Positions 29,606 through 39,025 are shown, numbered from the stretch's first letter. The stretch: DNA of 64,000 bases from Hespellia sp. (GCA_028689735.1 JAQVCP010000009.1:1-64000), one strand, 5' to 3'. The notes: generated by a model from the sequence alone, not told the origin. Program-made: numbers and translations.

Positions 29606-31123
29606 TTAATTGATGTAGGTAATCTTAAATCTTGAAATTGCTGCATTATCATGAAGGATAAAATGCAGAATCAATATCTTCGTTTCATTCAGGCTGTTCC
29701 AAAGTTCTTCTGGATCCGTATTCAGCCACTCTGAAAGTTCTACCTCTTCCGAGAATGTTGCTCCGTTATCCAATGAGAACTGCAAACCAACCTGCCCGGA
29801 ATATTCTGCGGTCAGAAGTTTTATTCCTAAGATGGAAATATGACTCATATCAACCACTGACTCCAATGTCTGCGGATACGGATAGGCTTTTACATTGGCT
29901 TTCAAGACTTCCTCTGTCCCCCCGGCTTTCCATAAATAAACCTGTGGGCTAGCCAGCGGAGCAAGTACTTCTGACGTAGGTGTTTCTTCAAATCCATATT
30001 TCAGAAACATCGCTGCTGTCAGTTCTGTAATATCAATCACCTGTTTTTCATTTTCAGTGATTGTATAGAAGATGTCCCCTTCACGAATCAGATATGCAAA
30101 GGAAAAAGTATCTGTTTCCTCATACATTGCATACACAATCGCCCACTCTTTTCCAAGGTCATCTTGATGATAAAAACTGACCATACATCCACCACCGCTG
30201 CCATCGCTAAGGGTCAATGGTGTAGTTTTTCCATTGCAAATCAATTTGGAATTTCCTATATTTCCACTCGTAGGTGTCTGTATCACATTTAAGAACATAT
30301 CGTTATTTGAAAGCAGAAACAGTTCAAAAATGACCCTGTTAGCCTCCACCCTATTGTTATAAACCGTATATCCTTCAAATCGGATTTTGAGGAACTCTAA
30401 GCCATTTGTGGTCACTCCAATCTGCCGATAGATGGCTGTCGAGCAGCCATCCCTTCTTAAAATCTGCAACTGCTCCGCTGATGTGCCAAACCCAAACCAC
30501 AAGTTACTTGAAATATAAAGGGTAGGCACTATAATTCCGTTGAAATAGAAATCCGCCCTGCCCTCAGTTGTGTATGTTCCGTCATCGTTATAACCGTTGC
30601 TGACATACTCCATATTTTCTGTTGTATCAAGGAACGGGATAAGAACTGTTTTTTCTTGTCCTACCTCTGCGATAATCCGAATATCCGTTAATCCAATATA
30701 TCGGTTTTCCGTAGTCAGTTTCAGCACAATGCGGTCACACGAAAACGGAGCATCCGGCTCTAAATTTAATTTTCCTTTGGATTCCATCGGGAAGGTACCA
30801 CTTAATAAAAGCTCACTCATCTCTTCATCTGCATAGACTTCCACGCCTTTTGTGTAAAAAGTGCTGCTTGATGGCTTATTTATAAATTCGATTCTATAAA
30901 TCTTTAAAGGCTTATCAAACACCCACTGAAACTGTGCTTCTACTTCATAATCCGCACTTTCCCAGTGGGTATCCATATTTCCATCCAACGCATGGTATGG
31001 TTCGTAATCTGAACCCTCGACCATATGTGTGGAGGGTGCAGAAACAATTCCCCATGATTCATTATTTTCAAATACTGGCTGTTTCCACTTAGACCAGATA
31101 TATTTTGATGCATCTACAATCAT
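29606..31123 (-). CDS. Tail protein with discoidin-like (F5/8 type C) carbohydrate-binding domain
   Basis: A 505-residue protein. Residues about 40-155 look like an F5/8 type C domain (YEPYHALDGNMDTHWES, then FDKPLKIYRIEFINKPSSS), which usually binds sugars. The rest is beta-rich without known motif. It overlaps the upstream tail gene by 4 bases (ATGA type). It is likely part of the tail tip that contacts the cell wall. Confidence 0.7.
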   Translation of the reverse strand: MIVDASKYIWSKWKQPVFENNESWGIVSAPSTHMVEGSDYEPYHALDGNMDTHWESADYEVEAQFQWVFDKPLKIYRIEFINKPSSSTFYTKGVEVYADEEMSELLLSGTFPMESKGKLNLEPDAPFSCDRIVLKLTTENRYIGLTDIRIIAEVGQEKTVLIPFLDTTENMEYVSNGYNDDGTYTTEGRADFYFNGIIVPTLYISSNLWFGFGTSAEQLQILRRDGCSTAIYRQIGVTTNGLEFLKIRFEGYTVYNNRVEANRVIFELFLLSNNDMFLNVIQTPTSGNIGNSKLICNGKTTPLTLSDGSGGGCMVSFYHQDDLGKEWAIVYAMYEETDTFSFAYLIREGDIFYTITENEKQVIDITELTAAMFLKYGFEETPTSEVLAPLASPQVYLWKAGGTEEVLKANVKAYPYPQTLESVVDMSHISILGIKLLTAEYSGQVGLQFSLDNGATFSEEVELSEWLNTDPEELWNSLNETKILILHFILHDNAAISRFKITYIN

Positions 31124-33138
31124 GCCCTTTCTACCTCCACTTTTTCTACACGTTCAAATAGTGTGCTATCCACGGTCAGATGCTGCAGCATTCCGCTATT
31201 GATTTCCTCTGCAACTGACACAAAAGTATAATCGCTAATCATACAGAATGCTCCATCCTCGTTGACTTCTACAACTACTGGGTCATAATGCGGTGGGAAA
31301 TCTTTATCCAATGTAAAGGTCTTCACAACCTCTACCGCTGTAACTCTTTCATTTAATCGGTCATATCCAAATCCAATGTCGGCAATGCCGATACGGGCAA
31401 ACAACTGCGTAATTCCCGGAATCTTCTTTGCCGGGAATGTAATGACTGCACTTGTTTCAAATCTATCCACGGATACTGTTTCCTCTGCAATCGGCACTCT
31501 GCTGATAACCTCTGAAATTGCAATGCGACCATTCCAATCTCCGATGCCTGCCACAAGTCCTTGACCACTGATTGTTGCTCTGATCTGGCTTTCTCCAATG
31601 GATGCCACCCCACCTGCCATCTTCAAAAACACTGCCAGCGTATTCTCGCTGTTTTCAACGACCTGTGTGATTGGCAGAAACAGTGTAAGTATGTGTTTTC
31701 CTTGGATACAAGTCTTCTTCGGATAAAATGTCTTCACTTCTTCATCATTCATTTTGTAAATGACACTCAGTTCAGACTCTCCTATTTTGGAATGCGTAAA
31801 AGAAACATCTTTCGTTATTGGCTCTCCTTCTTCACTTTCTTCTGTCACAGAACCTGTTACTGTTTCCACAACCTCGTCATTTTCAATTTCAAGCAGAATC
31901 TCTGCCAAAAATGTCGCCGTTGTCTCTTCCTTCGATGTAAAAGTAATAGCAAGCACTTCTGTAGCAGATGTCCCAATCTGAAATGGTGTAGCATTCACGA
32001 AGTTATATACCACGATTTTCCCGGATTCTACTTGGTTTAGTAAGCCTGTGATATTCTTATCTGTCTTGCTCTTGGCAGCCGCCAATTTAGGATTCTTTCC
32101 TACGCATTTAAGGCTGTGCTTTCCATTGATTTTATAGTTGATACTCGTAATACATGAGACCTTAGATGGGTCTGCATGACCACCAGAAAAACAAATGACA
32201 TCCATTGGGTCAAGTGCCGGGTTACCAATCGTGGTACTATCAAACGGTACATAATTGACCACTGCAATGTCATTTAAAATATTGTTGATGAGCCTTGCCC
32301 TTGTAGTCTTCAATCCAAACTGCAATAGTGGATTGACCCCAAGATTAAGAGTCAGACCATCATCTGGATCCAACGCATAATACTCTGTCTCCTCTGTATT
32401 CATATTCGTGGAAGAAACTGCTGTGTATCTTGTCACAAAGTCAGAATAAGAACTTGTGAATCGTCTGCTGCTTGGTATCTCCACATCAGCAGTCACTTTA
32501 TATTTTTTTAGTTCCAACTGCCCTTCCCTGTTAATCTGGCAAACGCATCCGAGCAATTGAGCCACATAGTAAATAAGGTCACGGTAGCTTTCCATATCAT
32601 TTTCTGCAAAGATTCCAAGGGTCTCTTTACCATTAGGCATCGCTTCAATTTCTTCTTTGCTCTGTGCCAGTCCCACCTTGCATTCTGTACAGGCCATCAG
32701 CAGGAAACTGTACGCTGTACCACTTGAGGAATTCAGATTAAGGTCTTTATCGAAACGGAGCATATAATCATATGCCTTCAATTCCAGACATCGAATTGTC
32801 CTGTTAGCCTCCGATACTTCAAATATTCCCATTGGGATAGACTCCACCGTTCCATCCGGCAGAACCAAATGAAAATACAAGCGGATTTGAGCATCATCCA
32901 ATGTGTATCGGTCAATATCCGATAACAACGTGATTCCCATCTCCGCTGAATATACTGTTCCTAATTCTATTTCATTACTTCCGCAGCATTGGCGTGTGAT
33001 ATAACCGCTACCCTTTACAATATTCTCATTGCTAAAGTCATAGGTGCGATTTTTCTTTGTAGTAATCGTTCCTGACCAGTAATAATTTCTTGTGTTGCTG
33101 TCTATTGCCTGCAAAAAGGCATCCGATACTGGGTACAA
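31120..33138 (-). CDS. Tail hub or baseplate protein
   Basis: A 672-residue protein. The N-terminal half (MYPVSDAFLQAIDSNTRNYY; GIFEVSEANRTIRCLELKAY) matches the hub-type tail proteins of Firmicute siphoviruses (gp27/Tal N-terminal fold). The C-terminal half is predicted beta-rich and may form the tip. It lies between the Dit-like gene and receptor-binding genes, as expected for a hub. Confidence 0.72.
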   Translation of the reverse strand: MYPVSDAFLQAIDSNTRNYYWSGTITTKKNRTYDFSNENIVKGSGYITRQCCGSNEIELGTVYSAEMGITLLSDIDRYTLDDAQIRLYFHLVLPDGTVESIPMGIFEVSEANRTIRCLELKAYDYMLRFDKDLNLNSSSGTAYSFLLMACTECKVGLAQSKEEIEAMPNGKETLGIFAENDMESYRDLIYYVAQLLGCVCQINREGQLELKKYKVTADVEIPSSRRFTSSYSDFVTRYTAVSSTNMNTEETEYYALDPDDGLTLNLGVNPLLQFGLKTTRARLINNILNDIAVVNYVPFDSTTIGNPALDPMDVICFSGGHADPSKVSCITSINYKINGKHSLKCVGKNPKLAAAKSKTDKNITGLLNQVESGKIVVYNFVNATPFQIGTSATEVLAITFTSKEETTATFLAEILLEIENDEVVETVTGSVTEESEEGEPITKDVSFTHSKIGESELSVIYKMNDEEVKTFYPKKTCIQGKHILTLFLPITQVVENSENTLAVFLKMAGGVASIGESQIRATISGQGLVAGIGDWNGRIAISEVISRVPIAEETVSVDRFETSAVITFPAKKIPGITQLFARIGIADIGFGYDRLNERVTAVEVVKTFTLDKDFPPHYDPVVVEVNEDGAFCMISDYTFVSVAEEINSGMLQHLTVDSTLFERVEKVEVERA

Positions 33139-33155
33139 AGTTCACACCTCCAATC

Positions 33156-33518
33156 CTAAAATTCATTTAATGTAAATGACACTGTCCATAAACCCTTATA
33201 GGATGTGTCCTTCTCCAATTTTGCCTTATATCCGCTGATATACATTTCCGTCTGTTTCTGCTTAAGTTCTTCTGTATCAAAGTACTCCACCTGTATTTTG
33301 CTTTTCTTTGCATAATTCGACAAGACTTTCAGCCACTTAGGGCTGACAGAGAAAGCAACCGAAATGGTCACAATACCACTTCGGACTACATCTCTTTGTG
33401 TTGTTCCTGCCTCTGTCTCCCCGGACGAATCCGCCTCAACATCCGACAACGATACATCATATGAATCCGGCAGAGGCAGATTCAATGCATCGAACTTCAA
33501 ATACTGTATGAATGCCAT
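33156..33518 (-). CDS. Small tail protein (distal tail region, DUF6711-like)
   Basis: A protein of 120 residues starting MAFIQYLKFDALNLPLPDSY. It is placed directly after the tape measure gene, the usual location of a distal tail protein, although it is shorter than a full Dit. The family name DUF6711 is from memory of similar phage genes and is not certain. The start at 33518 has GGAGGT upstream; it begins one base after the tape measure stop. Confidence 0.62.
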   Translation of the reverse strand: MAFIQYLKFDALNLPLPDSYDVSLSDVEADSSGETEAGTTQRDVVRSGIVTISVAFSVSPKWLKVLSNYAKKSKIQVEYFDTEELKQKQTEMYISGYKAKLEKDTSYKGLWTVSFTLNEF

Positions 33519-33519
33519 A

Positions 33520-36303
33520 TTATCTACCTCCACTTCTTAGATTCGTTCTTTGCTGTGCATTCACAATCACTTCATCGAGCATCGTTCCTCCAAGATAGAT
33601 AGGAATCACGATGTCTCCGCTCTGACCATTGATACCAGCCAGTGCTGCCGTAATGGATGATGTAATCCCGGCAAGAGCATCTCCACTTACCGATGCACCA
33701 TTTGCAGATGCATAGTCAGCAGTTCCTACCTTCGGATTAATCATCATATCCGTTGCCACATTCTCCACAGCTTTCTCGACCATTCCTCGACTTTTTTCAA
33801 TTCCTTTCGCCAATCCGCTCATGAAGTCAGGCATCCACGACTCGTAATCAGTCAAAGGTCCCTCATCCGGGACAGAGAAGTGAAGGAATGATTTGATTGC
33901 ATTTGCCACATTTCCAACCGCATCCTTTACCTTACCGATACAGCTTTTGATGCCGTTCACGATACCATTGATGATATCTGACCCCCATGTGAATGCAGAT
34001 GATGCCAGACCTTTGATAAAGCCGACTGCATTATTAAAGCCATTCTTTATGGTATTGTAGATGCCGGAAATCGTGGATTTAATTCCATTCCACATTGCAC
34101 TAAAGGCAGTGGATACTGCTGTCTTAATTCCATTGACCACCGATGTCACCGTGGATTTGATAGCATTCCACACAGTAGTGATTGTGGTCTTGATTCCATT
34201 CACAACTGTGGTGACCGCTGTCTTTATCGCATTCCAGACCGTAGTAAATACCGTCTGAATAACCGATAGAACCGTACTAATTACCGTTTTAATGGTATTC
34301 CATGCCGTGGTAAGGAATGTTGAAATTGCTGTTACGACCGTGGTAATCACAGTTTTAATTGCATTCCATACTGTGGAAACAATCGTCTGGATTGCTGTGA
34401 AAACGGTTGTAATAATTGTCTTATAAATATTGAAATACGTGGTAATGATGGTGCTGATGACCGTCAATACCGTATTGAAAATCTGTTTGATTCCCTCCCA
34501 TATTGTGGAGAAAAATGTGCTTAGTCCTGTCCAGATGGTCGTTGCAACGCTCACAATCGCCTGCCAAGCAGCCGCAAAGAACTCCTTCAGACCATTCCAT
34601 ACCGCTATTGCAATTTGTTTGATGTTGTTCCAAAGGTCAATCCAGAACTGTCTGAATCCATCACAGTTATTCCAAAGATAAATAAAGGCTGCGACTAAGG
34701 CCGCAATGGCTGCTATGATAAGTACAATCGGATTTGCAAGCATGGTAACATTTAATGCTGCAAATGCTGTCTTTACTGTATTAATCACTCCTGCAATCTT
34801 CGGTACAACCGTCATAATCGTTCCGACTGCACTGATTACCTTACCGACAACTATCAGCACTGGTCCCACGGCTGCAACCAGAAGTCCTATCTTTACAATG
34901 AACTCCTTTGTCCCATCGCTCAGTCCAGAGAACCACTGTGTAAATGCTCGAATCTTCTCAGAGACCGACTGTAAAATGGGTCCTAGTACATTAGAAATGG
35001 CTTCTCCCAACTCCGACATTGCAAGTTTTGCGTTGTTCATCGCAGTCTTGAAATTATCGACTCCATCCAATGTTCCATTAAAGGTATCATCAACAGTCGA
35101 ACCGTAGGAACTCATACTTCCGCTTAAATCATCAATGGAAATACGACCCTCACGGATAGCCTTGGTCATTTCATTCGCACCCTTTGTACCAAATATCTCG
35201 GTTGCAATTGTGAGTGCCTCGGTTTCTGATGATGCATTTTTGATGGAATCAATAGTTGCACCCAAGGCTTCGTCCATAGACATACCCTGTTTCGTATAAT
35301 TAGCCACGGCTTTCTTAAGTCCAGCCATAGCAACATCTGCATTCACGCCATTCTGTTCGAACTGTGAAAGCAGTGTAATACTCTGCTGTAAATTTAGACC
35401 CATTGACTTGAATGTAGCACCGTTCTTCTGAACACTATCCATCAAAGAATCAACGCTGATTCCTGTTTCCTGTGCTTTTGCCGTCAACAGACCTAACACA
35501 TTCTTTGTCTGGGATGCGTCCACACCCCACTGATTCATAATCTTATCTGTATTACCGATAGCAGAATTCAAATCCGTTTCATTGATCTGGGCGAACTTAA
35601 TGAACTCCCCGGATAAATCTTCCAGTGTTTTCCCTGTCACACCAAAGCGAGTATTGACCTCACCGATAGCAATACCAACATCGCTCATTTCCACAGGAAG
35701 TGAACCGAATACATTATCTGCACTTTTCGTTAAACTTTCGAGTGCCTCTCCCGTTGCTCCTGTTTTGGTAACAATCGTATCGTATCCACCATCCACTTCA
35801 TTGAATGATGCTACTGCCGCTGCACCCATAGCCACGATTGGTCCCGTGACATTCTTTGTCATGCTCGTTCCAACAGACGATACCTTATCCCCTACGGACT
35901 TAAGGCTCTCTCCTGTAGCTGCAATCTTCTGCAAAGCAACCGCTGATTGGTCAGCCTGTCCCTCTAAATCTTTAAGAGCATTTTCAGTTTCTATGATTTC
36001 TCTTTGAAGTGCATCATACTGAGCCTGTGAAATCTCCCCATTAGCAAGTGCTGTATTTGCCTGTTCTGCAGCAGTCTTTAATGTTGCAAGTTTCTCCTTG
36101 GTATCTCCGACTGCCTGTGCAAGGAGTTTCTGTTTCTGTGAAAGAAGTTCCACGTTGCCGGGGTCCATCTTTAGGAGTTTTTCTACATCCCGTAGCTGGG
36201 TCTGTGTATCTTTGATGGAAGAATTCACTCCCTTTAATGCTGTTTGCAGTTTCGTGGTATCTCCACCAATCTCAACGGTAATACCCTTTATTCTATTTGC
36301 CAC
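33520..36303 (-). CDS. Tail tape measure protein
   Basis: A protein of about 927 residues that sets tail length and helps DNA entry. The N-terminus is a coiled coil (residues 20-125), followed by the TP901-type minor tail domain (about 150-400) and hydrophobic helices near 455-545 (IGLLVAAVGPVLIVVGKVIS). Residues 600-750 carry many copies of an 11-residue pattern such as WNAIKTVITTV. The start is set at GTG 36303, which has AAAGGGGG 8 bases upstream; the GTG at 36312 lies inside that site. Confidence 0.93.
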   Translation of the reverse strand: MANRIKGITVEIGGDTTKLQTALKGVNSSIKDTQTQLRDVEKLLKMDPGNVELLSQKQKLLAQAVGDTKEKLATLKTAAEQANTALANGEISQAQYDALQREIIETENALKDLEGQADQSAVALQKIAATGESLKSVGDKVSSVGTSMTKNVTGPIVAMGAAAVASFNEVDGGYDTIVTKTGATGEALESLTKSADNVFGSLPVEMSDVGIAIGEVNTRFGVTGKTLEDLSGEFIKFAQINETDLNSAIGNTDKIMNQWGVDASQTKNVLGLLTAKAQETGISVDSLMDSVQKNGATFKSMGLNLQQSITLLSQFEQNGVNADVAMAGLKKAVANYTKQGMSMDEALGATIDSIKNASSETEALTIATEIFGTKGANEMTKAIREGRISIDDLSGSMSSYGSTVDDTFNGTLDGVDNFKTAMNNAKLAMSELGEAISNVLGPILQSVSEKIRAFTQWFSGLSDGTKEFIVKIGLLVAAVGPVLIVVGKVISAVGTIMTVVPKIAGVINTVKTAFAALNVTMLANPIVLIIAAIAALVAAFIYLWNNCDGFRQFWIDLWNNIKQIAIAVWNGLKEFFAAAWQAIVSVATTIWTGLSTFFSTIWEGIKQIFNTVLTVISTIITTYFNIYKTIITTVFTAIQTIVSTVWNAIKTVITTVVTAISTFLTTAWNTIKTVISTVLSVIQTVFTTVWNAIKTAVTTVVNGIKTTITTVWNAIKSTVTSVVNGIKTAVSTAFSAMWNGIKSTISGIYNTIKNGFNNAVGFIKGLASSAFTWGSDIINGIVNGIKSCIGKVKDAVGNVANAIKSFLHFSVPDEGPLTDYESWMPDFMSGLAKGIEKSRGMVEKAVENVATDMMINPKVGTADYASANGASVSGDALAGITSSITAALAGINGQSGDIVIPIYLGGTMLDEVIVNAQQRTNLRSGGR

Positions 36304-36357
36304 CGGATGCACCCCCTTTCATATTTGGGCATATTCTATTGTTCTTTCAAAAAACTG

Positions 36358-36416
36358 TTGCATAAAATAAAGTATGGTGCTACTATATTCTTATACGGTA
36401 GCACCATACTTTATTT
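36358..36416 (+). promoter_or_regulatory. Promoter embedded in a large palindrome, upstream of a plus-strand cargo gene
   Basis: A -35 TTGCAT (36358-36363), 17 bases and -10 TACTAT (36381-36386) overlap a perfect 19-bp inverted repeat: 36365-36383 pairs with 36398-36416 (core AAGTATGGTGCTAC), with a 14-base loop. The -10 straddles the end of the left arm and the loop. It may be an operator, or a hairpin that limits antisense read-through into the tape measure gene. Confidence 0.65.
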
Positions 36417-36437
36417 CAAAATGAAAGGAGCAATTAT

Positions 36438-36800
36438 ATGCCAAGAATTTATTCAAATTATTCACAATCAGATTTTGATATCGTAGCCTCACTCGCTCAA
36501 GAATTAGGTTTCACTGCATCAGCATTTCAGCACTATTGTGTAATGCTCTATGCTGATAATCGTGGAAATGTATCTCCGCTAAATACATTGATACAAGCAA
36601 TGCTAACGAATTTAAGTCAGCGTAAAAGCGGTGATACTTTTATTGTGTCTTCACTATTACCCGATGAATGGCCTAGTCTGTCTCGTAGTGATAAAATGTC
36701 CTTAGCAAAACAGCTGTCACATCATGTAAAAACACATCCACTTGAATATGAACAACATAGTGTTGCAAAAGGCAAAACAACCATTTACAAAAAGAAATAG
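36438..36800 (+). CDS. DUF1413-like cargo gene (moron) inside the tail operon
   Basis: A 120-residue soluble protein on the strand opposite to all neighbouring morphogenesis genes. The C-terminal half (GDTFIVSSLLPDEWPSLSRS; then YKKK at the end) resembles DUF1413, a small family of unknown function. AAAGGAG precedes the ATG. It fills the space between the tail chaperone and tape measure genes exactly, ending one base before the chaperone stop, and is more AT-rich than its neighbours. Own promoter, opposite strand and position are the marks of a moron, a gene expressed from the prophage for the benefit of lysogen or phage. Confidence 0.7.
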   Translation: MPRIYSNYSQSDFDIVASLAQELGFTASAFQHYCVMLYADNRGNVSPLNTLIQAMLTNLSQRKSGDTFIVSSLLPDEWPSLSRSDKMSLAKQLSHHVKTHPLEYEQHSVAKGKTTIYKKK

Positions 36801-37339
36801 TTAAAATTTATCAAAATCCTCCTGGGTTGCCAGAGTATCATATTTGTAGTCATCATTTCTGCTCTCTGCGAACATATCATTGACCATGCCAATCGTCAGT
36901 AAGTCTAGGTCACGAACGCTAATGCCAAGCTGAACGCATCTGAGCAGAAATAATGGAGTTGTCATTTCACGGTCTGTTGGGCGAATTTTTTTTTAGCATC
37001 CACATCCGTCTGGACATTAAGCCCCCATAACTGAATCAACTTAGGCAAGACTTGATAGATGGAGAATGTATTAAATTCATCCAACCACTCTTCCGGGGTA
37101 TCCGGGATACTGGGGTCTGCGTGTTTCGCCATGATATAGGCAATGTTCTCAAACATCTCAAGTGAGAACATATCAAGATTTGAATGCTCTGCATCTCCAT
37201 CTCCAATGCTCTTTTCAAGAGAACTTAAGTCCTTATAAATATCACGTTGGAACTTCATACGATAAATACGAGGGATGGCTGCAGATGCCTTAAAAGACAC
37301 CTGTTTTCTATCAATCTCGATGTTCTGTTTCATGCTCAT
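36801..37339 (-). CDS. Tail assembly chaperone, long frameshift form (gpGT-like)
   Basis: This is the product expected if ribosomes slip -1 on the A9 run at 36994-36986 in the gpG-like gene. The first 118 or so residues are shared with the short form; after the slip the reading continues KIRPTDREMTTPLFLLRCVQ and LGISVRDLDLLTIGMVNDM and ends DTLATQEDFDKF at 36801. The extension also has its own ATG at 36965 (54 codons) but no ribosome-binding site. Such G/GT pairs are conserved in siphoviruses and bind the tape measure during tail assembly. Frameshifting is inferred from layout and slippery run, not measured. Confidence 0.8.
36962..37339 (-). CDS. Tail assembly chaperone, short form (gpG-like)
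   Basis: A 125-residue soluble, acidic and helical protein (MSMKQNIEIDRKQVSFKASA; DGDAEHSNLDMFSLEMFENI) placed between the major tail protein and tape measure genes, as gpG-type chaperones are. AGGAGG precedes the ATG. Near its end, codons for KKK form a run of nine A, which is the slippery site for the long form. Confidence 0.82.
   Translation of the reverse strand: MSMKQNIEIDRKQVSFKASAAIPRIYRMKFQRDIYKDLSSLEKSIGDGDAEHSNLDMFSLEMFENIAYIMAKHADPSIPDTPEEWLDEFNTFSIYQVLPKLIQLWGLNVQTDVDAKKKFAQQTVK
36986..36994 (-). promoter_or_regulatory. Slippery site for -1 ribosomal frameshift
   Basis: Nine consecutive A on the minus strand (codons GCT AAA AAA AAA TTC). In the -1 frame the TAA just before the run is avoided only if slippage happens within the run, and the frame then stays open to 36801. 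Confidence 0.75.
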
Positions 37340-37352
37340 CTGTCATTCCTCC

Positions 37353-37985
37353 TTAAGCCTTTGTGGTTGTAGCCTTGGCAGCAGTTACCTTAGCCACCGA
37401 TGTAGGTTCCGTAGCTTCTTCTGTCGCAGCAGTTGGAGAATATACACTCTTGTACCAGTTGTTATAAACTGTTTCTGTAGTGCTATCCCCGGTCTTAGCC
37501 TTAACACATCCGTTAGCCATAGGTCTTGCTTTCACGGTAAGTGTTTCAGTCTGCACTTCCTTATCCTCTTCATTGGTCTTTGACTCAATGGTAGGACGTG
37601 ATGCAGAACAGTTGTAAAGGACATGACGGATTTTACGGATATCTCCATCAAACTCGAACAGTAACGCAAAATTACCTGTCTCACTGTTTGCATTCTCCAC
37701 AAGCACCTTATTGGCATCTGCCTCTTCTTTCAGGATATCTGTTCTGAAATCTTCTGGAATCATTGCAAGTTCCAGATCTCCTTCATAACCCTGATTGTTA
37801 TTAATGGTGTAGTATTCAACACCGTCAGCATAGAATGACTCCGGCTCTCCTGTAGGATCCATACTGATTGATACAGCACCCGGCATTGCCACAGGTGTTG
37901 CAAATGCTAATGTTCCATCTTCAGACACACTGATTGGTGCATAATGGACATTGCAGATATTAAACTTAACTTTATTCTTTGACAT
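37353..37985 (-). CDS. Major tail protein
   Basis: A 210-residue protein, MSKNKVKFNICNVHYAPISV onward. The region SISMDPTGEPESFYADGVEY and YEGDLELAMIPEDFRTDIL is typical of siphovirus major tail (phi13 type) proteins that stack into the tail tube. A low-complexity Ala/Thr/Lys tail (AKVTAAKATTTKA) ends it; the major capsid protein ends in a similar tail. The start at 37985 has GGAGG upstream. It overlaps the upstream gene by 14 bases. Confidence 0.9.
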   Translation of the reverse strand: MSKNKVKFNICNVHYAPISVSEDGTLAFATPVAMPGAVSISMDPTGEPESFYADGVEYYTINNNQGYEGDLELAMIPEDFRTDILKEEADANKVLVENANSETGNFALLFEFDGDIRKIRHVLYNCSASRPTIESKTNEEDKEVQTETLTVKARPMANGCVKAKTGDSTTETVYNNWYKSVYSPTAATEEATEPTSVAKVTAAKATTTKA

Positions 37986-38307
37986 TGTTTGTACCCTCCA
38001 TTTCAAATTGATAAAGGACTTCATACAGCTTTTCGCTGTCAATCCATGTTTCGGACTTACCATAAAAAATAGAGGCTGCATCCAATGCTTCCTCCACAAT
38101 CTGCTCCACCGCTAAGTCCTTTTTATCGGTGTACAGTTCTATCCTCACTTCGTTTATCTTGTAATATGCTTTTCCATCGGCAGAAAAATTATCACTGCCC
38201 GGCAAAAGGTAACAGATAAACGGTGGGTCTGGCGATTCCCCTTCTGCAAAATGGTCATAGGCAAAAGGTATCTCGCATTCTTTCAGAATCTTCAATAGTT
38301 CTTCCAT
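37972..38307 (-). CDS. Tail terminator or head-tail joining protein
   Basis: About 111 residues (MEELLKILKECEIPFAYDHF). The phrase FICYLLPGSDNFSADGKAYY and the strand pattern RIELYTDKKDLAVEQ match the family found just before the major tail protein gene, comparable to tail terminators. Three ATG codons in a row begin the gene; the third (38307) is 6 bases from AGGAGG and was chosen. Confidence 0.7.
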   Translation of the reverse strand: MEELLKILKECEIPFAYDHFAEGESPDPPFICYLLPGSDNFSADGKAYYKINEVRIELYTDKKDLAVEQIVEEALDAASIFYGKSETWIDSEKLYEVLYQFEMEGTNNVKE

Positions 38308-38309
38308 CA

Positions 38310-38690
38310 TCATCCTCCTAACGCTTTATCTATCTCTTTTTCCAAAGTAGTGATGGCATTCTCCTCCGCTGGTGCAATATGTGGCTGAGCTGCTGTTCTT
38401 CCTCCGCCACGCTTTGCATGACCAAATTCCAAAAGATGTGCCAGCTGATATCGGTTTCTCGAATAGACAACCACTTCCAGAGAATTTGATGTCTCTTTCG
38501 TGTTCTTTACTGCCCAACTCTTTGAATACCCTCCTGTGTCATTCGGTGCATTTGCTTCGATTTCTTTCTTAACCGATGCCCCTGCATTTTTCACAGAAGC
38601 CTTCAAATCACTCGTTGTAAGGTCTGCGTATTCCTGCAATCCTTTCATGATTTCTGATGCCATAGAGTTGATTGTCACTCTGTCACTCAT
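38310..38690 (-). CDS. HK97 gp10-family tail-joining protein
   Basis: A protein of 126 residues, MSDRVTINSMASEIMKGLQE. The motif NDTGGYSKSWAVKNTKE, VYSRNRYQLAHLLEFGHAKR and the C-terminal helix are typical of HK97 gp10, which joins the tail to the head. The start at 38690 follows GAGGCGG at 5-7 bases. Confidence 0.82.
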   Translation of the reverse strand: MSDRVTINSMASEIMKGLQEYADLTTSDLKASVKNAGASVKKEIEANAPNDTGGYSKSWAVKNTKETSNSLEVVVYSRNRYQLAHLLEFGHAKRGGGRTAAQPHIAPAEENAITTLEKEIDKALGG

Positions 38691-38692
38691 GC

Positions 38693-39025
38693 TTACCGCC
38701 TCACTTTCTGGCACTTGAATTTCACTGATTTTCTTTTATAATTCATGTGGTCTACCGACTGGATGTTATACAGTTCATCACGAAATCTGATACGGAAATT
38801 CAAATTATCTATTTCCGATATTTTTCGACAAAATCTGACAGTGAATGTCAAATCTGTATCATCCACAGTTTCTGATGCGACAAAGGATTCTTTGCCCCCT
38901 TCTCCGCCTACGGTTGCCATACAGGAATAAAACTCTGACCACGCATTCGTGTGATTCCCAATTTCATCCGTGACAACATCATTCTTTTCAAATGCAATAC
39001 GGACATTCAATAGAGAAATCTCCAT
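38693..39025 (-). CDS. Head closure protein (head-tail adaptor, SPP1 gp16-like)
   Basis: A 110-residue protein whose beta pattern and phrases FTVRFCRKISEIDNLNFRIR and FRDELYNIQSVDHMNYKRKS are typical of phage head-tail adaptors that seal the portal after packaging. It overlaps the connector gene by one base (TAATG type), typical for this module. Confidence 0.85.
   Translation of the reverse strand: MEISLLNVRIAFEKNDVVTDEIGNHTNAWSEFYSCMATVGGEGGKESFVASETVDDTDLTFTVRFCRKISEIDNLNFRIRFRDELYNIQSVDHMNYKRKSVKFKCQKVRR

Noticed and set aside
34061..34258. Plus-strand frames across the tape measure repeats
   Set aside because: Repeat-derived shadows; the repetitive Val/Ile content mirrors the WNxIK repeats on the minus strand.
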